Position numbers and translations under genes: made by a program. From contig CALJFB010000005.1 in NCBI GenBank assembly GCA_938073895.1, forward strand, positions 1-64,000: a stretch of DNA of 64,000 nt, written 5' to 3'. Below the pieces are notes generated by a model. The model was given only the letters and a program-made list of their open reading frames with translations, did no database searches and had not been told where the DNA came from. The DNA is from an uncultured Flavobacteriaceae bacterium (GTDB taxonomy: Bacteria; Bacteroidota; Bacteroidia; Flavobacteriales; Flavobacteriaceae). Shown one piece after another: positions 11,776 to 20,925 of the stretch; the first letter of the stretch is position 1, and every line of letters begins with the position of its first letter.

Positions 11776-11889
11776 TTTTTTTTCAATGTTATTATACTAA
11801 TTAAGTAACTATCGAGTTATCTATCATATAAACTTCTAAAAACTAAATTATAATAAACGTCTACTTTTTTAATCAATCATTTAAAATCT

Positions 11890-12537
11890 ATGAAACGTTT
11901 TTTTATTAGTTTAATAATTATTCTATGCGCTTTTTCTTGCACTAAAAATTCAGATATAGATAATTTACCCAATAAGAAAGCCGAAAACTTCTATGCCTTA
12001 ACCGTTGGTAATTCTTGGGTTTATAAAAATTTTAAATATAATTCTGCTACAGAATTATATGAAGACGCTGGAATTGTAGATTCTGTAAGTATTGTTGGTA
12101 CAGAAATTATTTCAAACGAAACTTATTATAAGTTTAGGAGATTTACTGCTGGTAATGATAATAATGAGAATTTTTGTAATCCAAACGGAGAGCATTTTGA
12201 GTTTTTTAGAGAAATAGATGGTGATTTAGTTAATAGCGATGGCGAAATTAAATTCACTAATAATAATTATGAAGAACGATTTTTTTTTGATGCAGGTTGG
12301 GGCATTGTTTATGAAACTCTTGAGGTAGATGAAACAATTAAAAACGTAGAAGCTGGAGCGTTTAATTGTATTAATTCTAAGAGATATGCTAAAATTTCTG
12401 GAACAGGCGAAATTTTACCTGGAATAGATAGGTTTTATTACTCTAAAGGAATTGGTTTAATTTATGACACTTCTTCTTTTACCTCTATTGCAACACCAAT
12501 ATTTATTAGACAATTATCATCCTATAATGTACAATAA
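11890..12537 (+). CDS. Hypothetical lipoprotein
   Basis: 215 aa; lipobox signal IIILCAFSCTKN. Confidence 0.6.
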   Translation: MKRFFISLIIILCAFSCTKNSDIDNLPNKKAENFYALTVGNSWVYKNFKYNSATELYEDAGIVDSVSIVGTEIISNETYYKFRRFTAGNDNNENFCNPNGEHFEFFREIDGDLVNSDGEIKFTNNNYEERFFFDAGWGIVYETLEVDETIKNVEAGAFNCINSKRYAKISGTGEILPGIDRFYYSKGIGLIYDTSSFTSIATPIFIRQLSSYNVQ

Positions 12538-12540
12538 ATT

Positions 12541-12574
12541 AAAAAGGGCAATTATTAAATAATTGCCCTTTTTA
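12541..12574. terminator. Bidirectional terminator between convergent genes
   Basis: AAAAAGGGCAATTATT-AA-ATAATTGCCCTTTTT. Confidence 0.85.
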
Positions 12575-12599
12575 ATTTAATACTAGATATAAAATAAAG

Positions 12600-13421
12600 T
12601 TATAAACGCTTTTTTCTACTTTTACTAAGTATTTTGTATTCTTCGTAGCATTCGTTTATAGCATCTAAAACTTGTAAATCGTTTGCTGTATCTATAAACT
12701 CTTTAGAGTAATTACATTGACTAACAATTTCGTCTAAATCTATTTTTGTAACACCAAGTAGTGCTGTAAGCATATCTCTATCAAAACGAGTAGCAAGAGT
12801 ATTTCTAATCTCGTCGTCTTGTTTCATTTGTTTAAACTTACGCATTTGTTTTCCTTTTCTAGAAAACGTATTGTAAAGAAAATCTACAGGATTAAAAATA
12901 GAACCTAATACTTTAGACAATGCTCCTGGCGATTTTTTACCAGCTTCGTAACCGCTTTTAATACCAGGTATTTTATATCTATAATTATCGTTAACAGTAA
13001 CTTGTTTAATATCTACTTCTAAATATCCGGTTAATTTTAATTGGCTAATTACAACTTCTTCTAGCGCTAAAGCTAATTCTGTAAGAGATATAGTTGATTT
13101 TTCAATTTTATTAACCCAATCGTTAGTTACTCTAATTTTAACCGATTTATAGCCTAAATGCGATAGATGTAACGTATCGTTAACCCTTGCTTTAAGTTCA
13201 AACTCTCCTTTGTTATTTGTTGCAGCACCAATAACTTGGTTTAAGTTTGTAATATTAACGCCGCTTAAGGTTGTGTTAGATGTGGCATCAATAATTACAC
13301 CTCTTACAAATCCTATTTTATTAGTTTCTGTAGAGTCTTTAGTAATGGTACTATTTTTATTTTGCGCTTCAATAGAAGATATTAAAATAACACTAAATAA
13401 GATGGAAATAAATAATTTCAT
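12600..13421 (-). CDS. Carboxypeptidase-like regulatory domain (CarboxypepD_reg-like) protein
   Basis: 273 aa; signal peptide then VRGVIIDATSNTTLSGVNITNLNQVIGAATNNKGEFELKA. Confidence 0.75.
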   Translation of the reverse strand: MKLFISILFSVILISSIEAQNKNSTITKDSTETNKIGFVRGVIIDATSNTTLSGVNITNLNQVIGAATNNKGEFELKARVNDTLHLSHLGYKSVKIRVTNDWVNKIEKSTISLTELALALEEVVISQLKLTGYLEVDIKQVTVNDNYRYKIPGIKSGYEAGKKSPGALSKVLGSIFNPVDFLYNTFSRKGKQMRKFKQMKQDDEIRNTLATRFDRDMLTALLGVTKIDLDEIVSQCNYSKEFIDTANDLQVLDAINECYEEYKILSKSRKKRL

Positions 13422-13666
13422 TTACAATAAGTATAATATCAAAAATAGAAAACAATTAACCATTATAACTATTTATAGCTTTTTTTTGACGAAAGATTAA
13501 CAAAAAAAGCATATTGTAATATCTTATTTTAAATATTTAGGTTACATAATATTTATTCTATTTTAATTTTATGTCTCACTTTCGTCTTGGTTGTGTTGTC
13601 TTCAATCAATATAAGTAGAATATTAAGGTTTCTAAATTTTTTAATGTATGATTTAGATTAGTCACT

Positions 13667-13710
13667 AAAAATAAAAAGACCAAACGTTAAGTTTGGTCTT
13701 TTTATTTTTT
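13667..13710 (-). terminator. Terminator after the DEAD-box helicase gene
   Basis: AAAAAGACCAAAC-GTTAA-GTTTGGTCTTTTT. Confidence 0.8.
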
Positions 13711-13724
13711 TAAGTATTAAGTTT

Positions 13725-15584
13725 CTAGTCTTCAGAACGTCTAGAGCGTCTTGGTCTATCAGAAAAAGATGTGCTTCTTTCAGAACTGCGTCTATCAGGT
13801 CTATCAGAACTGCTTCTACGATCGCTGTTTCCGCTTTTTCTATCTCCGCCAAAACCACCAGAACGTCTTTCGCCTCTTGGTCCATCGTTACGTTTTCTTC
13901 GGTCTCCGCCGCCACTACCTTCGCGACGTCTTCCTCCGCCGCCACCGCGGTTTCTTCCACCGCCACCGCGTCCACCTTTGTCTTCTGTAACTTCTACATT
14001 AACAAAGCGTCCGTTTTGCTTATAGTCTGTGAAAAATGCTAATACTTTTTCTTGGTGTTCTTTTTCTGTATTAAAGAAAGAAAAAGTTTCTTTACAATCC
14101 ACTTTGAAAACATCGTCTCTACCTAAATTTAGTTCTTCTTTTAAGAAGTCTTTAAGTTTCATCCAATCGTAACCATCTTTTTCTCCTACGTTAATAAAGT
14201 AACGTGCTGCATTTCCTCCAGAAGATCTTCTGCCACTTTCTCCGCGATCACGTCCATTATCTTGAACATTTAAGTCTTTAGATTTCTGGTAGTATTTAAA
14301 GAAACGTGTAAATTCGGCAGAAAAGAATTTTTTAATTAAATCTTCTTTAGTGTCTTCTTCAAATAAAGCATTTATTTCTTCTAAATAGGGATCAATATCT
14401 GTATTAACTTTAGCAGCGTGAACTTTAGCAGCTGTAGCTTTAAGTTGTACTTCACAAATTTGCATTCCATTAGGAATTTCTTTTTTAATAAAGTCTTTTT
14501 TAATAATACGCTCTATACTTTTAATTTTGCGTACTTCACCTTTATTTACAATAACCATAGAAATTCCTGTCTTACCAGCACGTCCTGTTCTTCCAGATCT
14601 GTGTGTGTAAGTTTCTATTTCGTCTGGTAACTGGTAATTAATTACGTGTGTAATATCGTCAACATCAATACCACGCGCAGCAACATCTGTAGCTACTAAC
14701 ATTTGTATTTGTTTGTTACGGAATTGCTTCATAACAATATCACGTTGATTTTGACTTAAATCTCCGTGTAATGCTCCAGCACTGTAGCCATCTCCAATTA
14801 AGTTTTCGGCAACTTGTTGTGTGTCTCTTTTTGTACGACAGAAAATTACAGCAAATATTTCTGGATTTACATCGGCCAAACGTTTTAATGCATGGTAACG
14901 GTCGCGAGAATTTGCTATATAATATTCGTGAGAAACTGTTTTAGAACCTTCATTTTTATGACCAACCGTAATTTCTTTAGGCTCGAACATAAATTTCTTA
15001 GCAATAGTTGCTACTTCTCTTGGCATAGTTGCAGAGAATAACCATGTGTTTTTTTCGTCTGGTGTATGCGATAAGATTTCAGTTATATCTTCTTTGAAAC
15101 CCATGTTTAGCATTTCGTCAGCTTCATCTAAAACCGCATATTGGATTTTAGAGATGTCAACCAAACGTCTTTTAATCATATCTTTCATTCTACCAGGCGT
15201 AGCAACAATTACTTGTGCGCCACGTTTTACTTCTCTGGCTTGGTCTTGAATGCTTGCTCCACCATAAATAGCGGTAACATTTAAACCTTTATTGTACTTT
15301 CCGTACAATTTCATCTCGTTAGTAATTTGTAAACAAAGTTCACGAGTAGGCGATAAGATTAAACCTTGTGTTGTACGGCTTTCAATGTCTATTTTTTGTA
15401 ACATTGGAAAACCAAACGCAGCAGTTTTTCCAGTTCCAGTTTGCGCTAAGGCAACTAAATCTGTGTCTTCTTCTAATAATATTGGGATTGCTTTGGCTTG
15501 GACTTCACTTGGTGTTTCAAAACCTAAGTCTGTAATTGCCTTTAGTAAGTCTTCGTTAAGACCTAATTCTTGGAATGTGCTCAT
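13725..15584 (-). CDS. DEAD-box ATP-dependent RNA helicase with RGG/RS-rich tail
   Basis: 619 aa; AQTGTGKT, PTRELCLQI, VLDEADEMLNMGF, SATMP, HRSGRTGRAGKTG; DbpA-like RNA-binding domain; C-terminal GGRGGGGRNRGGGGG tail. Confidence 0.95.
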   Translation of the reverse strand: MSTFQELGLNEDLLKAITDLGFETPSEVQAKAIPILLEEDTDLVALAQTGTGKTAAFGFPMLQKIDIESRTTQGLILSPTRELCLQITNEMKLYGKYNKGLNVTAIYGGASIQDQAREVKRGAQVIVATPGRMKDMIKRRLVDISKIQYAVLDEADEMLNMGFKEDITEILSHTPDEKNTWLFSATMPREVATIAKKFMFEPKEITVGHKNEGSKTVSHEYYIANSRDRYHALKRLADVNPEIFAVIFCRTKRDTQQVAENLIGDGYSAGALHGDLSQNQRDIVMKQFRNKQIQMLVATDVAARGIDVDDITHVINYQLPDEIETYTHRSGRTGRAGKTGISMVIVNKGEVRKIKSIERIIKKDFIKKEIPNGMQICEVQLKATAAKVHAAKVNTDIDPYLEEINALFEEDTKEDLIKKFFSAEFTRFFKYYQKSKDLNVQDNGRDRGESGRRSSGGNAARYFINVGEKDGYDWMKLKDFLKEELNLGRDDVFKVDCKETFSFFNTEKEHQEKVLAFFTDYKQNGRFVNVEVTEDKGGRGGGGRNRGGGGGRRREGSGGGDRRKRNDGPRGERRSGGFGGDRKSGNSDRRSSSDRPDRRSSERSTSFSDRPRRSRRSED

Positions 15585-15716
15585 TCTTTTAGTAAGTATT
15601 CAATTGCATTGCTATAATAATGGTGTTACATTAAGAAGCGCATCGAAAATACTGAACCTTAAAACTTCTAGTAACACAGTCCTCACTCTGAGGAGCTTTA
15701 ATAAAGTGCAAAGGTA
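15585..15716 (-). promoter_or_regulatory. Promoter plus ~120-nt structured 5' leader of the DEAD-box helicase
   Basis: Minus-strand TACCTTTG box (CAAAGGTA at 15709-15716); hairpin CCTCA-GAG-TGAGG (15681-15693); nested stems GTGTTAC/GTAACAC (15623-15629 / 15671-15677) and AGAAG/CTTCT (15634-15638 / 15665-15669). Confidence 0.6.
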
Positions 15717-15850
15717 CTCTTTTATTTGGTATTAACAAGGTTTAGATTATTTTTGTATCTAAGCTGTTGATTATTAAGTGTTTGTTTTTTTAATTTCTAA
15801 TAATGAAATTAACAAGGATTCCATGTTTAAAGTATAGAAAAAAAGTAGAA

Positions 15851-17131
15851 TTAAGACTTTTTAAGTTGCTTGTTTATTTTTTTTATGGCATTTTCAATAG
15901 ATTTTTCAGGTTCTATAATATTATAAGCTCCCCAAAATTTGTTGTCTAAAAAGCCATTGGCTTGCTCTTCAAAAATACTTGATGCTTTTAATTTGTTTTT
16001 ATTGGTAATTTTGTAGTTGTTATTGTATTCCCAATCTGTTATTGCCATTTCGCTTTGTAAACTATATTTTTTTCCAAACCATTGACTTTTCCATTTTACT
16101 TTAAAGTCTAAACTAATATTACTATATGCATAATGCCATTTTCCATGACTTAGCGAAAAGTTAACTATATAATTTGCTTTTGTTGGTAGTACTTTAGCAT
16201 TTCTTGGTTTTGTATTTATAAATAGTTTACTTGCTTTTTGTGGATTACTTAAATTTAAGTTGTAATCTGCCTTAGTTAGTGCGTTTGTTTCTGAGTCTAT
16301 ATATAATTTACCATAATACAAAATGTCTGTAATGTTTTCCTTTTGTTTAAAGGCTACAACATATACTTTTTTATTATTTATGACAGTAGATTTGTTAAAT
16401 GAAAAAGTATAACTATCGTAATTATTGTCTGTAAATATAAAATCTGGATACTTAATTAAATCTGTGTGTAACGCACTATATGGTCCGCCACGAAGTTTTA
16501 ATGCTAAGGTGTCTAGTTTACTGTAGTTGGTTTTTTTACGAGCCTTTATAATGGTTATTATATCTCTTTTTGACGTTGAATATGGTGTTTTTTGAATATT
16601 TAATACAGCTTCGGATAATGATGCATTTCTATTGTTTTTCTTTATTGTTTCCCTGTAAAAGCTTGTCATTACAGTAGATTTATTAAGGTAATTATTGTTT
16701 TTTAGTTTTAGCATTTTTAAAACTAAATCTTTAGCATTTTTGTTTTTTAATAGCTCTACGACTTCTAATTGTGTAGGCGCAGGAAGTAAGTAAATAATAT
16801 TTCCAGTTCTTTTTAATGTGCTTAAATCAATTTCTAAAGGTTGGTATCCTAAAAAAGATATTTGCATTTGTTTAAGCATTCTGTTTGTTGGTAATTTTAA
16901 AACAAATTCGCCTTCTTTATTAGTAATTGTGCTAATGTTAGAATCTAAAACATTTAACGTAGCTAAATGCATTGGATTTGAACTTGTCTTGTCTAGAATT
17001 TTTCCTGAGAAAAAAGTAGTATTTTGAGCAGATAAGAATACTGTTTGTAATAGTAGTAAGCAAAAAATAAAGCTATTACGTTTTATGTTTATTGAAGCTT
17101 TCATAATATCAATTTTTATAAAGTTAATCAA
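15851..17131 (-). CDS. Carboxypeptidase-like regulatory domain protein (DUF5686-like)
   Basis: 426 aa; signal peptide, FFSGKILDKTSSNPMHLATLNVLDSNISTITNKEGEFVLKLP. Confidence 0.7.
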   Translation of the reverse strand: MINFIKIDIMKASINIKRNSFIFCLLLLQTVFLSAQNTTFFSGKILDKTSSNPMHLATLNVLDSNISTITNKEGEFVLKLPTNRMLKQMQISFLGYQPLEIDLSTLKRTGNIIYLLPAPTQLEVVELLKNKNAKDLVLKMLKLKNNNYLNKSTVMTSFYRETIKKNNRNASLSEAVLNIQKTPYSTSKRDIITIIKARKKTNYSKLDTLALKLRGGPYSALHTDLIKYPDFIFTDNNYDSYTFSFNKSTVINNKKVYVVAFKQKENITDILYYGKLYIDSETNALTKADYNLNLSNPQKASKLFINTKPRNAKVLPTKANYIVNFSLSHGKWHYAYSNISLDFKVKWKSQWFGKKYSLQSEMAITDWEYNNNYKITNKNKLKASSIFEEQANGFLDNKFWGAYNIIEPEKSIENAIKKINKQLKKS

Positions 17132-17206
17132 TTAGGCTCCTTTTTTTGAAAGTTTTATGTTAAATTTAAGACTTATCAACCTTTAAAGAGTATTATATTT
17201 ACAGTC

Positions 17207-17214
17207 TATTTTTG
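17207..17214 (+). promoter_or_regulatory. bshC -7 box, Bacteroidota type
   Basis: TATTTTTG, ending 6 nt before the ATG at 17221. Confidence 0.45.
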
Positions 17215-17220
17215 CCTAAT

Positions 17221-18819
17221 ATGAAAAAACAAACCTTAGCTTATTCTGAAATTCGATTTTTTTCGCCTTTAATAAAAGATTACATGGCAAAATCTGCTGG
17301 TTTAAGACCTTTTTACTTAAACGGAACTACATTAGAAGATTTTAAAAGTCAAATAGCAGTAAAGCAAGATTTTTCTATGGCTAATAGGCAAGTTTTAGTT
17401 AAGTCGCTTAAAGCGCAATACACTAATATTGATACTTCAGAATTAACAAAACAACATATTGAGAGTTTATTAGAACCTAACACATTTACAATAACTACAG
17501 GACATCAATTAAATTTATTTACAGGACCATTATATTTTTTGTTTAAAATTGTATCTGCTATAAATTTAGCTAAAGAATTAAAAGTTGCTTATCCAGAACA
17601 AAACTTTGTACCAGTATATTGGATGGCCTCAGAAGATCACGATTTTGACGAGATTAATTACTTCAATTTTAAAGGAAAAAAAGTACAGTGGAATAGAGTT
17701 GCAAGTGGAGCAGTTGGAGAATTAGATACTAAAGGTTTAGAGCAAGTTTTTCAATTATTTAAAAATCAATTAGGATTAAGTAATAATGCTAAAACGTTAA
17801 CAAAACTTTTTAAAAATGCTTATTTAGAACATTCAAATTTAGCAGATGCTACAAGGTATATTGCTAATTTTTTATTTAAAGATTATGGTTTAGTTGTTAT
17901 AGACGCTAATTTTAAAAGTTTAAAACAATTATTTATTCCAAGTATAAAACAAGAATTAGAGCAACAGGTATCTTTTGCAAATGTTACTCAGACCTCTAAG
18001 GCTTTGGGCGCACTAAATTCTGATTATAAAATACAGGTTAATCCAAGAGAAATTAATCTTTTTTATAACCATAAAAATCTTAGAGAACGAATTGTTTTTA
18101 AAGATGGCAATTACAACGTATTAAATACCAAACTAACTTTTTCTAAAGCAGAGATTCTAAAAGAAGTAGAAACTAATCCACAACACTTTTCGCCTAACGT
18201 AATTTTAAGACCATTATATCAAGAACAGATTTTACCTAATCTTTGTTATATTGGTGGCGGCGGAGAATTGGCGTATTGGTTTCAGTTAAAACAAAACTTC
18301 GAAGCCTTTAATACACCTTTTCCAATTTTATTAATGCGTAATTCTGCTTTATTGCAAAGTAAAGTTCAAGCAAATAAAATGTCTAAGTTAGATATTTCTC
18401 CAAAGCAATTATTTTTAAAACAGATTGATTTAGTCGAAGAAAAAGTAAAAACAATTTCTAAAATTAGAATTGATTTTAGTTCTCAAAAATTACAATTAGA
18501 AAATCAATTTAAAGATTTGTATGAAATTGCAAAACAAACCGATGCATCTTTTGTTGGTGCAGTTGCAGCACAAGAACGTAAACAAATTAAAGGAATAGAA
18601 TATTTAGAACAACGCTTGTTAAAAGCACAAAAGCGTAAACTAAATACCGAAGTAGATAGAATTACTGAGCTTCAAAATCAGTTATTTCCAAACAAAAGCT
18701 TACAAGAACGACAAGCAAATTTCTCCGAATTCTACTTGGAATATGGCGAACTATTAATTCCTTCACTTATAGAAAGTTTAAATCCGTTAGATTTAGAGTT
18801 TAGTATTATTACACTTTAA
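17221..18819 (+). CDS. bshC: Bacillithiol biosynthesis cysteine-adding enzyme
   Basis: ~533 aa; TITTGHQLNLFTGPLYFLFKI, YWMASEDHDFDEI, PNLCYIGGGGELAYWFQLK; start taken at the first ATG. Confidence 0.92.
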   Translation: MKKQTLAYSEIRFFSPLIKDYMAKSAGLRPFYLNGTTLEDFKSQIAVKQDFSMANRQVLVKSLKAQYTNIDTSELTKQHIESLLEPNTFTITTGHQLNLFTGPLYFLFKIVSAINLAKELKVAYPEQNFVPVYWMASEDHDFDEINYFNFKGKKVQWNRVASGAVGELDTKGLEQVFQLFKNQLGLSNNAKTLTKLFKNAYLEHSNLADATRYIANFLFKDYGLVVIDANFKSLKQLFIPSIKQELEQQVSFANVTQTSKALGALNSDYKIQVNPREINLFYNHKNLRERIVFKDGNYNVLNTKLTFSKAEILKEVETNPQHFSPNVILRPLYQEQILPNLCYIGGGGELAYWFQLKQNFEAFNTPFPILLMRNSALLQSKVQANKMSKLDISPKQLFLKQIDLVEEKVKTISKIRIDFSSQKLQLENQFKDLYEIAKQTDASFVGAVAAQERKQIKGIEYLEQRLLKAQKRKLNTEVDRITELQNQLFPNKSLQERQANFSEFYLEYGELLIPSLIESLNPLDLEFSIITL

Positions 18820-19294
18820 AATAGCGTATTTTGACCGTATTCTATAGTATTATTTGTGTTTGAAATTTTAAATTATATAGAATATTTGTATTTGTTTGGA
18901 TAACATAACGTTAGACATTATAAAATTTATATAAATAGAATAACGCATTCAAATTGTAGTATTTACAAACTTAATAGCGCTAAAAGCTTAACTATAAATG
19001 CGCTACACATAAAATTAATTAGTAAATAAGTTTTTTTGTGAATTATATAAGCAAGCTGTGCGTAATCTAGGAGTTTACTTTTGTATATATTAATTACGAA
19101 AATACTTTTACTTTGGTAACTTCAATAAAATCAACCTATAGAGTAGATGTAGTGCTAGTTTGAAGCTGTTGTTTTCTTACTCTAAACACCTAGAAAACTC
19201 CATAATATTGACACTAAATTCTATGTTTTAAGCATTATAGATAAGTATGTTAAAAAATGCGTTAGAAAATTGAGGTCGTTTTAAACGCTTTTTA

Positions 19295-19302
19295 TATTTT
19301 TG
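19295..19302 (+). promoter_or_regulatory. guaA -7 box, Bacteroidota type
   Basis: TATTTTTG, ending 3 nt before the ATG at 19306. Confidence 0.45.
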
Positions 19303-19305
19303 CGT

Positions 19306-20838
19306 ATGCAACACGACAAGGTACTTATATTAGATTTCGGATCGCAATACACACAACTTATTGCGCGTAGAGTTAGAGAACTTAATATCTATTCTGAAAT
19401 ACATCCATTCAACAAAATTCCAAAACAATTAAACGACTACAAGGCAGTAATTCTTTCGGGAAGTCCAATGTCTGTTAGGTCTGCTGAAGCTTTTCATCCA
19501 GAACTAAAAGGTATTCGTGGCGAAAAACCATTACTAGCTGTATGCTACGGAGCACAATATTTAGCTCACTTTTCTGGTGGAGAAGTAGCCGAATCTAATA
19601 CCAGAGAATACGGTCGCGCAAATTTAAGTTTTGTAGAGGATGATTTGTTTTTAGAAAATATTAGCCTTGGTAGCCAAGTTTGGATGAGCCATAGCGATAC
19701 TATTAAAACATTACCTACTAAAGGAAAACTTTTAGCAAGTACACACGATGTAAAAAATGCAGCCTATAAAATTGAAGACGAGCAAACTTATGCTATTCAA
19801 TTTCATCCAGAAGTTTATCATTCTACAGACGGAAAACAATTATTAGAAAATTTCTTAGTTAAAATAGCAAAATTAAATCCAGATTGGACACCAAACGCTT
19901 TTGTAGGAGAAACCGTAGAAGGTTTACAAGCAAAAATTGGAGACGATAAAGTGGTTCTAGGACTTTCTGGAGGCGTAGACTCTTCGGTAGCAGCAATGTT
20001 ATTACATAAAGCTATTGGAAAAAACTTGTATTGTATTTTTGTAAATAACGGTTTATTACGTAAAAACGAATTTGTAGATGTATTAGAGCAATACAAAGGA
20101 ATGGGCTTAAATGTAAAAGGTGTAGATGCTTCGGCACGCTTTTTGGATGCCTTAGCTGGAAAGAGTGATCCAGAAGAAAAACGTAAAGCTATTGGACGCG
20201 TTTTTATTGAAGTTTTTGATGATGAAGCCAATCAATTAGATGGTGTAAAATGGTTAGCGCAAGGAACAATTTATCCAGATGTTATAGAAAGTGTTTCGGC
20301 AACTGGTGGACCAAGTGCTGTTATTAAAAGTCATCATAATGTTGGAGGATTACCAGATTTTATGAAACTTAAAATAGTAGAACCTTTACGTTTATTATTT
20401 AAAGATGAAGTAAGAAGAGTTGGAGCTTCTATGGGAATGGATAAAGCCTTATTAGGTCGTCATCCTTTTCCTGGACCAGGATTAGCAATTCGTATTTTGG
20501 GAGATATTACGCCTGAAAAAGTGCGTATATTACAAGAAGTAGATGCTGTTTTTATTAACGGATTAAGAGATGCAGGATTGTACGATAAGGTTTGGCAAGC
20601 AGGAGCAATATTATTACCAGTTAATAGTGTTGGAGTTATGGGAGACGAACGTACATACGAAAAATGTGTAGCTTTAAGAGCTGTAGAAAGTACAGATGGT
20701 ATGACTGCAGATTGGGTAAATTTACCTTACGAGTTTTTACAAAAAACGTCTAACGATATAATAAATAAAGTGAAAGGTGTAAATAGAGTAGTTTACGATA
20801 TAAGCTCTAAGCCACCAGCAACTATAGAATGGGAATAA
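19306..20838 (+). CDS. guaA: GMP synthase (glutamine-hydrolysing)
   Basis: GATase motifs [29 protein letters not shown]-loop [26 protein letters not shown]; ends PPATIEWE. Confidence 0.98.
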   Translation: MQHDKVLILDFGSQYTQLIARRVRELNIYSEIHPFNKIPKQLNDYKAVILSGSPMSVRSAEAFHPELKGIRGEKPLLAVCYGAQYLAHFSGGEVAESNTREYGRANLSFVEDDLFLENISLGSQVWMSHSDTIKTLPTKGKLLASTHDVKNAAYKIEDEQTYAIQFHPEVYHSTDGKQLLENFLVKIAKLNPDWTPNAFVGETVEGLQAKIGDDKVVLGLSGGVDSSVAAMLLHKAIGKNLYCIFVNNGLLRKNEFVDVLEQYKGMGLNVKGVDASARFLDALAGKSDPEEKRKAIGRVFIEVFDDEANQLDGVKWLAQGTIYPDVIESVSATGGPSAVIKSHHNVGGLPDFMKLKIVEPLRLLFKDEVRRVGASMGMDKALLGRHPFPGPGLAIRILGDITPEKVRILQEVDAVFINGLRDAGLYDKVWQAGAILLPVNSVGVMGDERTYEKCVALRAVESTDGMTADWVNLPYEFLQKTSNDIINKVKGVNRVVYDISSKPPATIEWE

Positions 20839-20925
20839 TATCGAATTAAATTTCAAAGCAATTCGGGTTTAAAATGAATTGCTTTGAAATTAATTTTGAT
20901 ACACTAATCAATTAGTACATATATT

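Noticed and set aside
13475-13512. AGCTTTTTTTTG...CAAAAAAAGC as a terminator
   Set aside because: Only A/T tracts pair around a long loop; too weak.
13658-13975. 105-aa minus-strand ORF rich in A, V and E
   Set aside because: Out-of-frame reading of the GC-richer RGG tail of the DEAD-box helicase; biased composition explains the open frame.
13751-14025. Plus-strand ORFs of 79 and 84 aa (R/P/L-rich)
   Set aside because: Antisense to the same RGG-coding repeats; no independent signal.
15292-15735. 147-aa plus-strand ORF
   Set aside because: Antisense to the helicase N-terminus and its structured leader; composition is that of a complementary strand.
19818-20231. 137-aa minus-strand ORF
   Set aside because: Antisense to conserved guaA coding sequence.
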